Below the pieces are notes generated by a model. It had not been told where the DNA came from. It saw nothing but the letters and a program-made list of their open reading frames with translations, and ran no database searches. Source: Loxodes magnus (taxonomy: Eukaryota; Ciliophora; Karyorelictea; Loxodida; Loxodidae). From it: 64,000 nucleotides of DNA. A program made the translations under genes and the position numbers. The DNA lies in the NCBI GenBank assembly GCA_946699065.1, contig CAMPDV010000518.1, positions 1 to 64,000 on the forward strand, read 5' to 3'. This document shows positions 1 through 14,500 of this stretch, piece after piece (positions within the stretch are counted from its first letter, which is position 1; each line of letters opens with the position of its first letter).

Positions 1-1137
1 ACAGTATTCATTTTCTCCTAGCTTTTTAATTAAAATCCAATCTTTAACTTTTAAAGCTCTAATACTCTATTTTTATTTCATTACTTTTATAATAAGCAAT
101 CATTTGGGGGTTTTAAAAATGGGCAATAAGCAAATTATAAAATAAACTTAGTAGATATTAGATTAATTAGAAAGGCATTTCTATTATAAGTGTTTTCTTA
201 AATCAGTAATAATTAAACTTCATGCTATTTATGTTAAAATTAATTAGCTATAATTAGCAGTTAAATTTAGAAACATTCAAGAATCTAATTAATAACATGC
301 TATATCTCTTATCATTCTGATCATATCCCTTGAAATGTTAATAAACTAGATATTTAAGTTACTGCAACTAAGTTTTTTCTATAATAAATAAAGAAAACTT
401 TATTAATACTAATTATAGAAAACTTGGCAGGGAATTATCTTTCATCACTGTAAGTATTTTAGAATACATTTACTTATCTCTTTCCATTTCAACTTTTTAT
501 ATGGTTATTAATAACTTTTATCTATATTATCTTAACCTTCTATTAGCTTAAAATGAACTGCTAGAGATTCTATTTAAATGCTTATCGAACTTGACAACCA
601 TAAACTAAAGAAGTTCTATAAATTAATTTACCTAGAATATAGATATAATTGTAATAAAGTATACTAAACTAACTAGTAGGTTTATTATAAAATGCTTAGT
701 TATTCACATAAATTTGCTATATTTCAAGTTAAGTCATTTGATTAAATGCATCTATGAATAAATTTTCTTATATCTTTTTGATATTTATTTGTCTTTTATT
801 TAAAATAGCTTAATTTAGTTAGATAACTTCTTAGAAAACAATGAGCAAGTACTTACATATATAAGAATTTAAAACTTGAATATTAAAATGAAATAAGCAA
901 ATAGTAGAATAATAACAAATTCTTTTAATTATTTTAGTATGTTTAGAAGTAACCTTCTTATAATATGCCTTTGATTATTCTATTAACTATTTGAAATTAT
1001 TATGTCAACTAATTATATATAGTACCAAATAATATTAGTAACATAATAGATAAAATAAATTATTTATGAATGTAATGTAACTTTGATTTGGCTAGACAGA
1101 AAATGATTAAAAAAGTTTCAGGATCATAGTAAAATAC
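1..1137. other. AT-rich left flank, no gene seen
   Basis: No family motif and no convincing codon pattern was seen on either strand, even with UAA/UAG read as Gln. The stretch is dominated by short A/T words (taatta, agctaa, ttagt). It resembles the other intergenic gaps in the window. Confidence 0.5.
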
Positions 1138-1200
1138 ATTGAAATCGTTCAATTCTTCTCGAGGCTCGTATTATTGAATAACATGTCGATGGTTATCGAT
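1138..1200. other. Hairpin cluster next to the satellite array
   Basis: Three perfect inverted repeats lie within about 60 bases: ATTGAA-atcg-TTCAAT (1138-1153), CGAG-g-CTCG near 1160-1168, and TCGAT-ggtt-ATCGA near 1183-1196. The segment is richer in G+C than its surroundings and ends about 50 bases before the first satellite unit. It could be part of a small RNA gene or a structured border. Nothing identifies a family. Confidence 0.35.
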
Positions 1201-3083
1201 TTATCATGCTTTACCGTTGGAATTTCATTCAAATCTAATTTCCTAAAAATAGCTAGCTAAATAGCTCATTCTCCTTTTATTGTAGAAAATTAAGATGGTT
1301 AGTACGATTTTTCACCTTTGAACGAAATTACTTTTGGTTAAGTTTATGTTACTTATGTATAAAACAAGAGATATAGCTGCATATCAAGAGCTAAAGTATT
1401 GCGATAGAGATGATAAGTTTTCTATAATAGAGACTCAATGTTTAGCTGCAGTTATCTATGAGCTTAGAAAAATATAGAATTAACTGATCTGAAGAAACTG
1501 AACATACTCTAGACATCGATGCAATGAAGTAAACTTTAATGCAGCAAAAAGTAATTCAGCTCAAAAACTATGTCGTTTTCTTTTTATGAAGTCCAATGCT
1601 TTATCTAATTGAAACAAAAAGTAATGCTAATAATGTAATTCTAATTTTTTCAATTTTCAATGAAATAATCTTTACCAAATTTATAATTTTATGCTTTATA
1701 GCAAAGAATGTTGATAGCCAAAATAAAAAACCTTTTAAAACGAAAATAAAACTTAAAAATTCAAAAAATCACTCTCTTGCCAAACTTCTCATAAAACTGT
1801 TACTTTCTTTACCTAACTAAGAAAACAAGCTTTCAAAATAATCTACTATATGCCATGTGCTTTACTCTGGATTTTCACTCTCAGTTATTTCGATTATTTA
1901 AACGTTTGCTTCATTTTTTCTCACTTATAGTCAAATATTCTTTAGTTTGCCTTATAAAATTGGTGGCTTAATTTCTTCTTCCTTTATCTTTTCTATCTTA
2001 ACGCTTCTATTAATACTTCTGTTTTATCCAAATACAGCAGCTTTGATAAGACAGCTTTGATCTGCTTAACTGCAAACATATCTATCAATTCCATAATCAA
2101 GTTTGGTTTTTCTAAAATTTTTAGACTCAGCAATAAACAAGAGGAGAGTAAGAAATACAAAGGTGGCTTTATTCATTATGATAGAAGTTTGATATTTCGC
2201 ACTTTAAAGGAAGAAGGGTTTCATAACTAGTCGTTTATAATGATGATTGCATAAAGTGTTAAAACAAAAACTAACCCCTTAAATAACCACTTTAATGATT
2301 ATAATTCTTTATTATTTTCCTTTTTTATAGTTTTTAAGGATGCTTATGCTTATTAGTTTTTTATTAAACTTATGCTTTTGATTTATTTAAAGCCAAGAAG
2401 ATTTGTTTAGTTGAAAATGACTTAGTTTTTTTGATAATCTAATACGTTTTTGATAGAGTTTTAATTTGTTCAATTAAAAGATATATGTTTTGCTTCTAAA
2501 GGATTTTATTATAAATCTCTAGTCTTTTTATTTTTTAATATTACTAAGCTTGATTTAGAGATTTTTAGTTAAGTCCAATGATATAGTTGAGAGTTATTAA
2601 GTTTATATGAGTTTTTTGCTTAATTAAAGTGTTTATTAGATGAAGGTTTTATGTTTTTTCCTCTTTTTAATATCTTAAAGTTTCCAAATTATGGTTACAT
2701 GACCTAGAACCAAATTAACATTGCGTTGAAATATCTTAGCAAAATGAAGGATATTTTTGTATGCTTCAATACTGCCTAAGATCCATATATAACAATATGT
2801 TTAGGAAACTGTATCTCATAACTAATTAACAAAAGCTTCCTTAATGAATCAAGGATAGAGTATATAAGCATTCAATAATTCAACCCTTATTAAGATATTT
2901 TATAGCTCTCTAATTTGGCAGATAGGTTTGTGCTAATTAACTTGAATCATATTAAGAAAAACCTACCTAGATGATCTCTTTTTGTTGTAAAAAGGTCCAA
3001 TTTATAGATTAAGTTATCAACCTAAAGAAGTAAGAATGGGATTTTAAAATATTGCACCAATTATTTCAAATGGGGGAATTTTC

Positions 3084-6000
3084 AGCTAGCTAAATAGCTC
3101 ATTCTCCTTTTATTGTAGAAAATTAAGATGGTTAGTACGATTTTTCACCTTTGAACGAAATTACTTTTGGTTAAGTTTATGTTACTTATGTATAAAACAA
3201 GAGATATAGCTGCATATCAAGAGCTAAAGTATTGCGATAGAGATGATAAGTTTTCTATAATAGAGACTCAATGTTTAAGCTGCAGTTATCTATGAGCTTA
3301 GAAAAATATAGAATTAACTGATCTGAAGAAACTGAACATACTCTAGACATCGATGCAATGAAGTAAACTTTAATGCAGCAAAAAGTAATTCAGCTCAAAA
3401 ACTATGTCGTTTTCTTTTTATGAAGTCCAATGCTTTATCTAATTGAAACAAAAAGTAATGCTAATAATGTAATTCTAATTTTTTCAATTTTCAATGAAAT
3501 AATCTTTACCAAATTTATAATTTTATGCTTTATAGCAAAGAATGTTGATAGCCAAAATAAAAAACCTTTTAAAACGAAAATAAAACTTAAAAATTCAAAA
3601 AATCACTCTCTTGCCAAACTTCTCATAAAACTGTTACTTTCTTTACCTAACTAAGAAAACAAGCTTTCAAAATAATCTACTATATGCCATGTGCTTTACT
3701 CTGGATTTTCACTCTCAGTTATTTCGATTATTTAAACGTTTGCTTCATTTTTTCTCACTTATAGTCAAATATTCTTTAGTTTGCCTTATAAAATTGGTGG
3801 CTTAATTTCTTCTTCCTTTATCTTTTCTATCTTAACGCTTCTATTAATACTTCTGTTTTATCCAAATACAGCAGCTTTGATAAGACAGCTTTGATCTGCT
3901 TAACTGCAAACATATCTATCAATTCCATAATCAAGTTTGGTTTTTCTAAAATTTTTAGACTCAGCAATAAACAAGAGGAGAGTAAGAAATACAAAGGTGG
4001 CTTTATTCATTATGATAGAAGTTTGATATTTCGCACTTTAAAGGAAGAAGGGTTTCATAACTAGTCGTTTATAATGATGATTGCATAAAGTGTTAAAACA
4101 AAAACTAACCCCTTAAATAACCACTTTAATGATTATAATTCTTTATTATTTTCCTTTTTTATAGTTTTTAAGGATGCTTATGCTTATTAGTTTTTTATTA
4201 AACTTATGCTTTTGATTTATTTAAAGCCAAGAAGATTTGTTTAGTTGAAAATGACTTAGTTTTTTTGATAATCTAATACGTTTTTGATAGAGTTTTAATT
4301 TGTTCAATTAAAAGATATATGTTTTGCTTCTAAAGGATTTTATTATAAATCTCTAGTCTTTTTATTTTTTAATATTACTAAGCTTGATTTAGAGATTTTT
4401 AGTTAAGTCCAATGATATAGTTGAGAGTTATTAAGTTTATATGAGTTTTTTGCTTAATTAAAGTGTTTATTAGATGAAGGTTTTATGTTTTTTCCTCTTT
4501 TTAATATCTTAAAGTTTCCAAATTATGGTTACATGACCTAGAACCAAATTAACATTGCGTTGAAATATCTTAGCAAAATGAAGGATATTTTTGTATGCTT
4601 CAATACTGCCTAAGATCCATATATAACAATATGTTTAGGAAACTGTATCTCATAACTAATTAACAAAAGCTTCCTTAATGAATCAAGGATAGAGTATATA
4701 AGCATTCAATAATTCAACCCTTATTAAGATATTTTATAGCTCTCTAATTTGGCAGATAGGTTTGTGCTAATTAACTTGAATCATATTAAGAAAAACCTAC
4801 CTAGATGATCTCTTTTTGTTGTAAAAAGGTCCAATTTATAGATTAAGTTATCAACCTAAAGAAGTAAGAATGGGATTTTAAAATATTGCACCAATTATTT
4901 CAAATGGGGGAATTTTCAGCTAGCTAAATAGCTCATTCTCCTTTTATTGTAGAAAATTAAGATGGTTAGTACGATTTTTCACCTTTGAACGAAATTACTT
5001 TTGGTTAAGTTTATGTTACTTATGTATAAAAACAAGAGATATAGCTGCATATCAAGAGCTAAAGTATTGCGATAGAGATGATAAGTTTTCTATAATAGAG
5101 ACTCAATGTTTAGCTGCAGTTATCTATGAGCTTAGAAAAATATAGAATTAACTGATCTGAAGAAACTGAACATACTCTAGACATCGATGCAATGAAGTAA
5201 ACTTTAATGCAGCAAAAAGTAATTCAGCTCAAAAACTATGTCGTTTTCTTTTTATGAAGTCCAATGCTTTATCTAATTGAAACAAAAAGTAATGCTAATA
5301 ATGTAATTCTAATTTTTTCAATTTTCAATGAAATAATCTTTACCAAATTTATAATTTTATGCTTTATAGCAAAGAATGTTGATAGCCAAAATAAAAAACC
5401 TTTTAAAACGAAAATAAAACTTAAAAATTCAAAAAATCACTCTCTTGCCAAACTTCTCATAAAACTGTTACTTTCTTTACCTAACTAAGAAAACAAGCTT
5501 TCAAAATAATCTACTATATGCCATGTGCTTTACTCTGGATTTTCACTCTCAGTTATTTCGATTATTTAAACGTTTGCTTCATTTTTTCTCACTTATAGTC
5601 AAATATTCTTTAGTTTGCCTTATAAAATTGGTGGCTTAATTTTCTTCTTCCTTTATCTTTTCTATCTTAACGCTTCTATTAATACTTCTGTTTTATCCAA
5701 ATACAGCAGCTTTGATAAGACAGCTTTGATCTGCTTAACTGCAAACATATCTATCAATTCCATAATCAAGTTTGGTTTTTCTAAAATTTTTAGACTCAGC
5801 AATAAACAAGAGGAGAGTAAGAAATACAAAGGTGGCTTTATTCATTATGATAGAAGTTTGATATTTCGCACTTTAAAGGAAGAAGGGTTTCATAACTAGT
5901 CGTTTATAATGATGATTGCATAAAGTGTTAAAACAAAAACTAACCCCTTAAATAACCACTTTAATGATTATAATTCTTTATTATTTTCCTTTTTTATAGT

Positions 6001-8592
6001 TTTTAAGGATGCTTATGCTTATTAGTTTTTTATTAAACTTATGCTTTTGATTTATTTAAAGCCAAGAAGATTTGTTTAGTTGAAAATGACTTAGTTTTTT
6101 TGATAATCTAATACGTTTTTTGATAGAGTTTTAATTTGTTCAATTAAAAGATATATGTTTTGCTTCTAAAGGATTTTATTATAAATCTCTAGTCTTTTTA
6201 TTTTTTAATATTACTAAGCTTGATTTAGAGATTTTTAGTTAAGTCCAATGATATAGTTGAGAGTTATTAAGTTTTATATGAGTTTTTTTGCTTAATTAAA
6301 GTGTTTATTAGATGAAGGTTTTATGTTTTTTCCTCTTTTTAATATCTTAAAGTTTCCAAATTATGGTTACATGACCTAGAACCAAATTAACATTGCGTTG
6401 AAATATCTTAGCAAAATGAAGGATATTTTTGTATGCTTCAATACTGCCTAAGATCCATATATAACAATATGTTTAGGAAACTGTATCTCATAACTAATTA
6501 ACAAAAGCTTCCTTAATGAATCAAGGATAGAGTATATAAGCATTCAATAATTCAACCCTTATTAAGATATTTTATAGCTCTCTAATTTGGCAGATAGGTT
6601 TGTGCTAATTAACTTGAATCATATTAAGAAAAACCTACCTAGATGATCTCTTTTTGTTGTAAAAAGGTCCAATTTATAGATTAAGTTATCAACCTAAAGA
6701 AGTAAGAATGGGATTTTAAAATATTGCACCAATTATTTCAAATGGGGGGAATTTTCAGCTAGCTAAATAGCTCATTCTCCTTTTATTGTAGAAAATTAAG
6801 ATGGTTAGTACGATTTTTCACCTTTGAACGAAATTACTTTTGGTTAAGTTTATGTTACTTATGTATAAAACAAGAGATATAGCTGCATATCAAGAGCTAA
6901 AGTATTGCGATAGAGATGATAAGTTTTCTATAATAGAGACTCAATGTTTAGCTGCAGTTATCTATGAGCTTAGAAAAATATAGAATTAACTGATCTGAAG
7001 AAACTGAACATACTCTAGACATCGATGCAATGAAGTAAACTTTAATGCAGCAAAAAGTAATTCAGCTCAAAAACTATGTCGTTTTCTTTTTTATGAAGTC
7101 CAATGCTTTATCTAATTGAAACAAAAAGTAATGCTAATAATGTAATTCTAATTTTTTCAATTTTCAATGAAATAATCTTTACCAAATTTATAATTTTATG
7201 CTTTATAGCAAAGAATGTTGATAGCCAAAATAAAAAACCTTTTAAAACGAAAATAAAACTTAAAAATTCAAAAAATCACTCTCTTGCCAAACTTCTCATA
7301 AAACTGTTACTTTCTTTACCTAACTAAGAAAACAAGCTTTCAAAATAATCTACTATATGCCATGTGCTTTACTCTGGATTTTCACTCTCAGTTATTTCGA
7401 TTATTTAAACGTTTGCTTCATTTTTTCTCACTTATAGTCAAATATTCTTTAGTTTGCCTTATAAAATTGGTGGCTTAATTTCTTCTTCCTTTATCTTTTC
7501 TATCTTAACGCTTCTATTAATACTTCTGTTTTATCCAAATACAGCAGCTTTGATAAGACAGCTTTGATCTGCTTAACTGCAAACATATCTATCAATTCCA
7601 TAATCAAGTTTGGTTTTTTCTAAAATTTTTAGACTCAGCAATAAACAAGAGGAGAGTAAGAAATACAAAGGTGGCTTTATTCATTATGATAGAAGTTTGA
7701 TATTTCGCACTTTAAAGGAAGAAGGGTTTCATAACTAGTCGTTTATAATGATGATTGCATAAAGTGTTAAAACAAAAACTAACCCCTTAAATAACCACTT
7801 TAATGATTATAATTCTTTATTATTTTCCTTTTTTATAGTTTTTAAGGATGCTTATGCTTATTAGTTTTTTTATTAAACTTATGCTTTTGATTTATTTAAA
7901 GCCAAGAAGATTTGTTTAGTTGAAAATGACTTAGTTTTTTTGATAATCTAATACGTTTTTGATAGAGTTTTAATTTGTTCAATTAAAAGATATATGTTTT
8001 GCTTCTAAAGGATTTTATTATAAATCTCTAGTCTTTTTATTTTTTAATATTACTAAGCTTGATTTAGAGATTTTTAGTTAAGTCCAATGATATAGTTGAG
8101 AGTTATTAAGTTTATATGAGTTTTTTGCTTAATTAAAGTGTTTATTAGATGAAGGTTTTATGTTTTTTCCTCTTTTTAATATCTTAAAGTTTCCAAATTA
8201 TGGTTACATGACCTAGAACCAAATTAACATTGCGTTGAAATATCTTAGCAAAATGAAGGATATTTTTGTATGCTTCAATACTGCCTAAGATCCATATATA
8301 ACAATATGTTTAGGAAACTGTATCTCATAACTAATTAACAAAAGCTTCCTTAATGAATCAAGGATAGAGTATATAAGCATTCAATAATTCAACCCTTATT
8401 AAGATATTTTATAGCTCTCTAATTTGGCAGATAGGTTTGTGCTAATTAACTTGAATCATATTAAGAAAAACCTACCTAGATGATCTCTTTTTGTTGTAAA
8501 AAGGTCCAATTTATAGATTAAGTTATCAACCTAAAGAAGTAAGAATGGGATTTTAAAATATTGCACCAATTATTTCAAATGGGGGAATTTTC
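3084..8592. repeat. Satellite copies 2-4, carrying only homopolymer length variants
   Basis: Relative to the 1833-bp consensus, copy 2 has one extra A (GTTTAAGCTG), copy 3 has six extra bases and copy 4 three. All I found are single-base additions inside A, T or G runs (for example near 5030, 5641, 6121, 6272, 6290, 6750, 7090, 7617 and 7867). Such changes are typical of uncorrected long-read homopolymer errors, although young real variants at the array edge are possible. Confidence 0.8.
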
Positions 8593-11500
8593 AGCTAGCT
8601 AAATAGCTCATTCTCCTTTTATTGTAGAAAATTAAGATGGTTAGTACGATTTTTCACCTTTGAACGAAATTACTTTTGGTTAAGTTTATGTTACTTATGT
8701 ATAAAACAAGAGATATAGCTGCATATCAAGAGCTAAAGTATTGCGATAGAGATGATAAGTTTTCTATAATAGAGACTCAATGTTTAGCTGCAGTTATCTA
8801 TGAGCTTAGAAAAATATAGAATTAACTGATCTGAAGAAACTGAACATACTCTAGACATCGATGCAATGAAGTAAACTTTAATGCAGCAAAAAGTAATTCA
8901 GCTCAAAAACTATGTCGTTTTCTTTTTATGAAGTCCAATGCTTTATCTAATTGAAACAAAAAGTAATGCTAATAATGTAATTCTAATTTTTTCAATTTTC
9001 AATGAAATAATCTTTACCAAATTTATAATTTTATGCTTTATAGCAAAGAATGTTGATAGCCAAAATAAAAAACCTTTTAAAACGAAAATAAAACTTAAAA
9101 ATTCAAAAAATCACTCTCTTGCCAAACTTCTCATAAAACTGTTACTTTCTTTACCTAACTAAGAAAACAAGCTTTCAAAATAATCTACTATATGCCATGT
9201 GCTTTACTCTGGATTTTCACTCTCAGTTATTTCGATTATTTAAACGTTTGCTTCATTTTTTCTCACTTATAGTCAAATATTCTTTAGTTTGCCTTATAAA
9301 ATTGGTGGCTTAATTTCTTCTTCCTTTATCTTTTCTATCTTAACGCTTCTATTAATACTTCTGTTTTATCCAAATACAGCAGCTTTGATAAGACAGCTTT
9401 GATCTGCTTAACTGCAAACATATCTATCAATTCCATAATCAAGTTTGGTTTTTCTAAAATTTTTAGACTCAGCAATAAACAAGAGGAGAGTAAGAAATAC
9501 AAAGGTGGCTTTATTCATTATGATAGAAGTTTGATATTTCGCACTTTAAAGGAAGAAGGGTTTCATAACTAGTCGTTTATAATGATGATTGCATAAAGTG
9601 TTAAAACAAAAACTAACCCCTTAAATAACCACTTTAATGATTATAATTCTTTATTATTTTCCTTTTTTATAGTTTTTAAGGATGCTTATGCTTATTAGTT
9701 TTTTATTAAACTTATGCTTTTGATTTATTTAAAGCCAAGAAGATTTGTTTAGTTGAAAATGACTTAGTTTTTTTGATAATCTAATACGTTTTTGATAGAG
9801 TTTTAATTTGTTCAATTAAAAGATATATGTTTTGCTTCTAAAGGATTTTATTATAAATCTCTAGTCTTTTTATTTTTTAATATTACTAAGCTTGATTTAG
9901 AGATTTTTAGTTAAGTCCAATGATATAGTTGAGAGTTATTAAGTTTATATGAGTTTTTTGCTTAATTAAAGTGTTTATTAGATGAAGGTTTTATGTTTTT
10001 TCCTCTTTTTAATATCTTAAAGTTTCCAAATTATGGTTACATGACCTAGAACCAAATTAACATTGCGTTGAAATATCTTAGCAAAATGAAGGATATTTTT
10101 GTATGCTTCAATACTGCCTAAGATCCATATATAACAATATGTTTAGGAAACTGTATCTCATAACTAATTAACAAAAGCTTCCTTAATGAATCAAGGATAG
10201 AGTATATAAGCATTCAATAATTCAACCCTTATTAAGATATTTTATAGCTCTCTAATTTGGCAGATAGGTTTGTGCTAATTAACTTGAATCATATTAAGAA
10301 AAACCTACCTAGATGATCTCTTTTTGTTGTAAAAAGGTCCAATTTATAGATTAAGTTATCAACCTAAAGAAGTAAGAATGGGATTTTAAAATATTGCACC
10401 AATTATTTCAAATGGGGGAATTTTCAGCTAGCTAAATAGCTCATTCTCCTTTTATTGTAGAAAATTAAGATGGTTAGTACGATTTTTCACCTTTGAACGA
10501 AATTACTTTTGGTTAAGTTTATGTTACTTATGTATAAAACAAGAGATATAGCTGCATATCAAGAGCTAAAGTATTGCGATAGAGATGATAAGTTTTCTAT
10601 AATAGAGACTCAATGTTTAGCTGCAGTTATCTATGAGCTTAGAAAAATATAGAATTAACTGATCTGAAGAAACTGAACATACTCTAGACATCGATGCAAT
10701 GAAGTAAACTTTAATGCAGCAAAAAGTAATTCAGCTCAAAAACTATGTCGTTTTCTTTTTATGAAGTCCAATGCTTTATCTAATTGAAACAAAAAGTAAT
10801 GCTAATAATGTAATTCTAATTTTTTCAATTTTCAATGAAATAATCTTTACCAAATTTATAATTTTATGCTTTATAGCAAAGAATGTTGATAGCCAAAATA
10901 AAAAACCTTTTAAAACGAAAATAAAACTTAAAAATTCAAAAAATCACTCTCTTGCCAAACTTCTCATAAAACTGTTACTTTCTTTACCTAACTAAGAAAA
11001 CAAGCTTTCAAAATAATCTACTATATGCCATGTGCTTTACTCTGGATTTTCACTCTCAGTTATTTCGATTATTTAAACGTTTGCTTCATTTTTTCTCACT
11101 TATAGTCAAATATTCTTTAGTTTGCCTTATAAAATTGGTGGCTTAATTTCTTCTTCCTTTATCTTTTCTATCTTAACGCTTCTATTAATACTTCTGTTTT
11201 ATCCAAATACAGCAGCTTTGATAAGACAGCTTTGATCTGCTTAACTGCAAACATATCTATCAATTCCATAATCAAGTTTGGTTTTTCTAAAATTTTTAGA
11301 CTCAGCAATAAACAAGAGGAGAGTAAGAAATACAAAGGTGGCTTTATTCATTATGATAGAAGTTTGATATTTCGCACTTTAAAGGAAGAAGGGTTTCATA
11401 ACTAGTCGTTTATAATGATGATTGCATAAAGTGTTAAAACAAAAACTAACCCCTTAAATAACCACTTTAATGATTATAATTCTTTATTATTTTCCTTTTT

Positions 11501-14500
11501 TATAGTTTTTAAGGATGCTTATGCTTATTAGTTTTTTATTAAACTTATGCTTTTGATTTATTTAAAGCCAAGAAGATTTGTTTAGTTGAAAATGACTTAG
11601 TTTTTTTGATAATCTAATACGTTTTTGATAGAGTTTTAATTTGTTCAATTAAAAGATATATGTTTTGCTTCTAAAGGATTTTATTATAAATCTCTAGTCT
11701 TTTTATTTTTTAATATTACTAAGCTTGATTTAGAGATTTTTAGTTAAGTCCAATGATATAGTTGAGAGTTATTAAGTTTATATGAGTTTTTTGCTTAATT
11801 AAAGTGTTTATTAGATGAAGGTTTTATGTTTTTTCCTCTTTTTAATATCTTAAAGTTTCCAAATTATGGTTACATGACCTAGAACCAAATTAACATTGCG
11901 TTGAAATATCTTAGCAAAATGAAGGATATTTTTGTATGCTTCAATACTGCCTAAGATCCATATATAACAATATGTTTAGGAAACTGTATCTCATAACTAA
12001 TTAACAAAAGCTTCCTTAATGAATCAAGGATAGAGTATATAAGCATTCAATAATTCAACCCTTATTAAGATATTTTATAGCTCTCTAATTTGGCAGATAG
12101 GTTTGTGCTAATTAACTTGAATCATATTAAGAAAAACCTACCTAGATGATCTCTTTTTGTTGTAAAAAGGTCCAATTTATAGATTAAGTTATCAACCTAA
12201 AGAAGTAAGAATGGGATTTTAAAATATTGCACCAATTATTTCAAATGGGGGAATTTTCAGCTAGCTAAATAGCTCATTCTCCTTTTATTGTAGAAAATTA
12301 AGATGGTTAGTACGATTTTTCACCTTTGAACGAAATTACTTTTGGTTAAGTTTATGTTACTTATGTATAAAACAAGAGATATAGCTGCATATCAAGAGCT
12401 AAAGTATTGCGATAGAGATGATAAGTTTTCTATAATAGAGACTCAATGTTTAGCTGCAGTTATCTATGAGCTTAGAAAAATATAGAATTAACTGATCTGA
12501 AGAAACTGAACATACTCTAGACATCGATGCAATGAAGTAAACTTTAATGCAGCAAAAAGTAATTCAGCTCAAAAACTATGTCGTTTTCTTTTTATGAAGT
12601 CCAATGCTTTATCTAATTGAAACAAAAAGTAATGCTAATAATGTAATTCTAATTTTTTCAATTTTCAATGAAATAATCTTTACCAAATTTATAATTTTAT
12701 GCTTTATAGCAAAGAATGTTGATAGCCAAAATAAAAAACCTTTTAAAACGAAAATAAAACTTAAAAATTCAAAAAATCACTCTCTTGCCAAACTTCTCAT
12801 AAAACTGTTACTTTCTTTACCTAACTAAGAAAACAAGCTTTCAAAATAATCTACTATATGCCATGTGCTTTACTCTGGATTTTCACTCTCAGTTATTTCG
12901 ATTATTTAAACGTTTGCTTCATTTTTTCTCACTTATAGTCAAATATTCTTTAGTTTGCCTTATAAAATTGGTGGCTTAATTTCTTCTTCCTTTATCTTTT
13001 CTATCTTAACGCTTCTATTAATACTTCTGTTTTATCCAAATACAGCAGCTTTGATAAGACAGCTTTGATCTGCTTAACTGCAAACATATCTATCAATTCC
13101 ATAATCAAGTTTGGTTTTTCTAAAATTTTTAGACTCAGCAATAAACAAGAGGAGAGTAAGAAATACAAAGGTGGCTTTATTCATTATGATAGAAGTTTGA
13201 TATTTCGCACTTTAAAGGAAGAAGGGTTTCATAACTAGTCGTTTATAATGATGATTGCATAAAGTGTTAAAACAAAAACTAACCCCTTAAATAACCACTT
13301 TAATGATTATAATTCTTTATTATTTTCCTTTTTTATAGTTTTTAAGGATGCTTATGCTTATTAGTTTTTTATTAAACTTATGCTTTTGATTTATTTAAAG
13401 CCAAGAAGATTTGTTTAGTTGAAAATGACTTAGTTTTTTTGATAATCTAATACGTTTTTGATAGAGTTTTAATTTGTTCAATTAAAAGATATATGTTTTG
13501 CTTCTAAAGGATTTTATTATAAATCTCTAGTCTTTTTATTTTTTAATATTACTAAGCTTGATTTAGAGATTTTTAGTTAAGTCCAATGATATAGTTGAGA
13601 GTTATTAAGTTTATATGAGTTTTTTGCTTAATTAAAGTGTTTATTAGATGAAGGTTTTATGTTTTTTCCTCTTTTTAATATCTTAAAGTTTCCAAATTAT
13701 GGTTACATGACCTAGAACCAAATTAACATTGCGTTGAAATATCTTAGCAAAATGAAGGATATTTTTGTATGCTTCAATACTGCCTAAGATCCATATATAA
13801 CAATATGTTTAGGAAACTGTATCTCATAACTAATTAACAAAAGCTTCCTTAATGAATCAAGGATAGAGTATATAAGCATTCAATAATTCAACCCTTATTA
13901 AGATATTTTATAGCTCTCTAATTTGGCAGATAGGTTTGTGCTAATTAACTTGAATCATATTAAGAAAAACCTACCTAGATGATCTCTTTTTGTTGTAAAA
14001 AGGTCCAATTTATAGATTAAGTTATCAACCTAAAGAAGTAAGAATGGGATTTTAAAATATTGCACCAATTATTTCAAATGGGGGAATTTTCAGCTAGCTA
14101 AATAGCTCATTCTCCTTTTATTGTAGAAAATTAAGATGGTTAGTACGATTTTTCACCTTTGAACGAAATTACTTTTGGTTAAGTTTATGTTACTTATGTA
14201 TAAAACAAGAGATATAGCTGCATATCAAGAGCTAAAGTATTGCGATAGAGATGATAAGTTTTCTATAATAGAGACTCAATGTTTAGCTGCAGTTATCTAT
14301 GAGCTTAGAAAAATATAGAATTAACTGATCTGAAGAAACTGAACATACTCTAGACATCGATGCAATGAAGTAAACTTTAATGCAGCAAAAAGTAATTCAG
14401 CTCAAAAACTATGTCGTTTTCTTTTTATGAAGTCCAATGCTTTATCTAATTGAAACAAAAAGTAATGCTAATAATGTAATTCTAATTTTTTCAATTTTCA

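Noticed and set aside
1596-1820. 74-aa ORF repeated in every satellite unit as a protein-coding gene
   Set aside because: It ends at UAA, which is Gln in this genome, so its boundaries are an artefact of the standard code. Its product is hydrophobic/Lys-rich without family features, and its repetition only reflects the satellite.
5615-5899. 94-aa ORF seen only in satellite copy 3
   Set aside because: It appears because of one extra T in a homopolymer run, which changes the frame. The other copies lack it.
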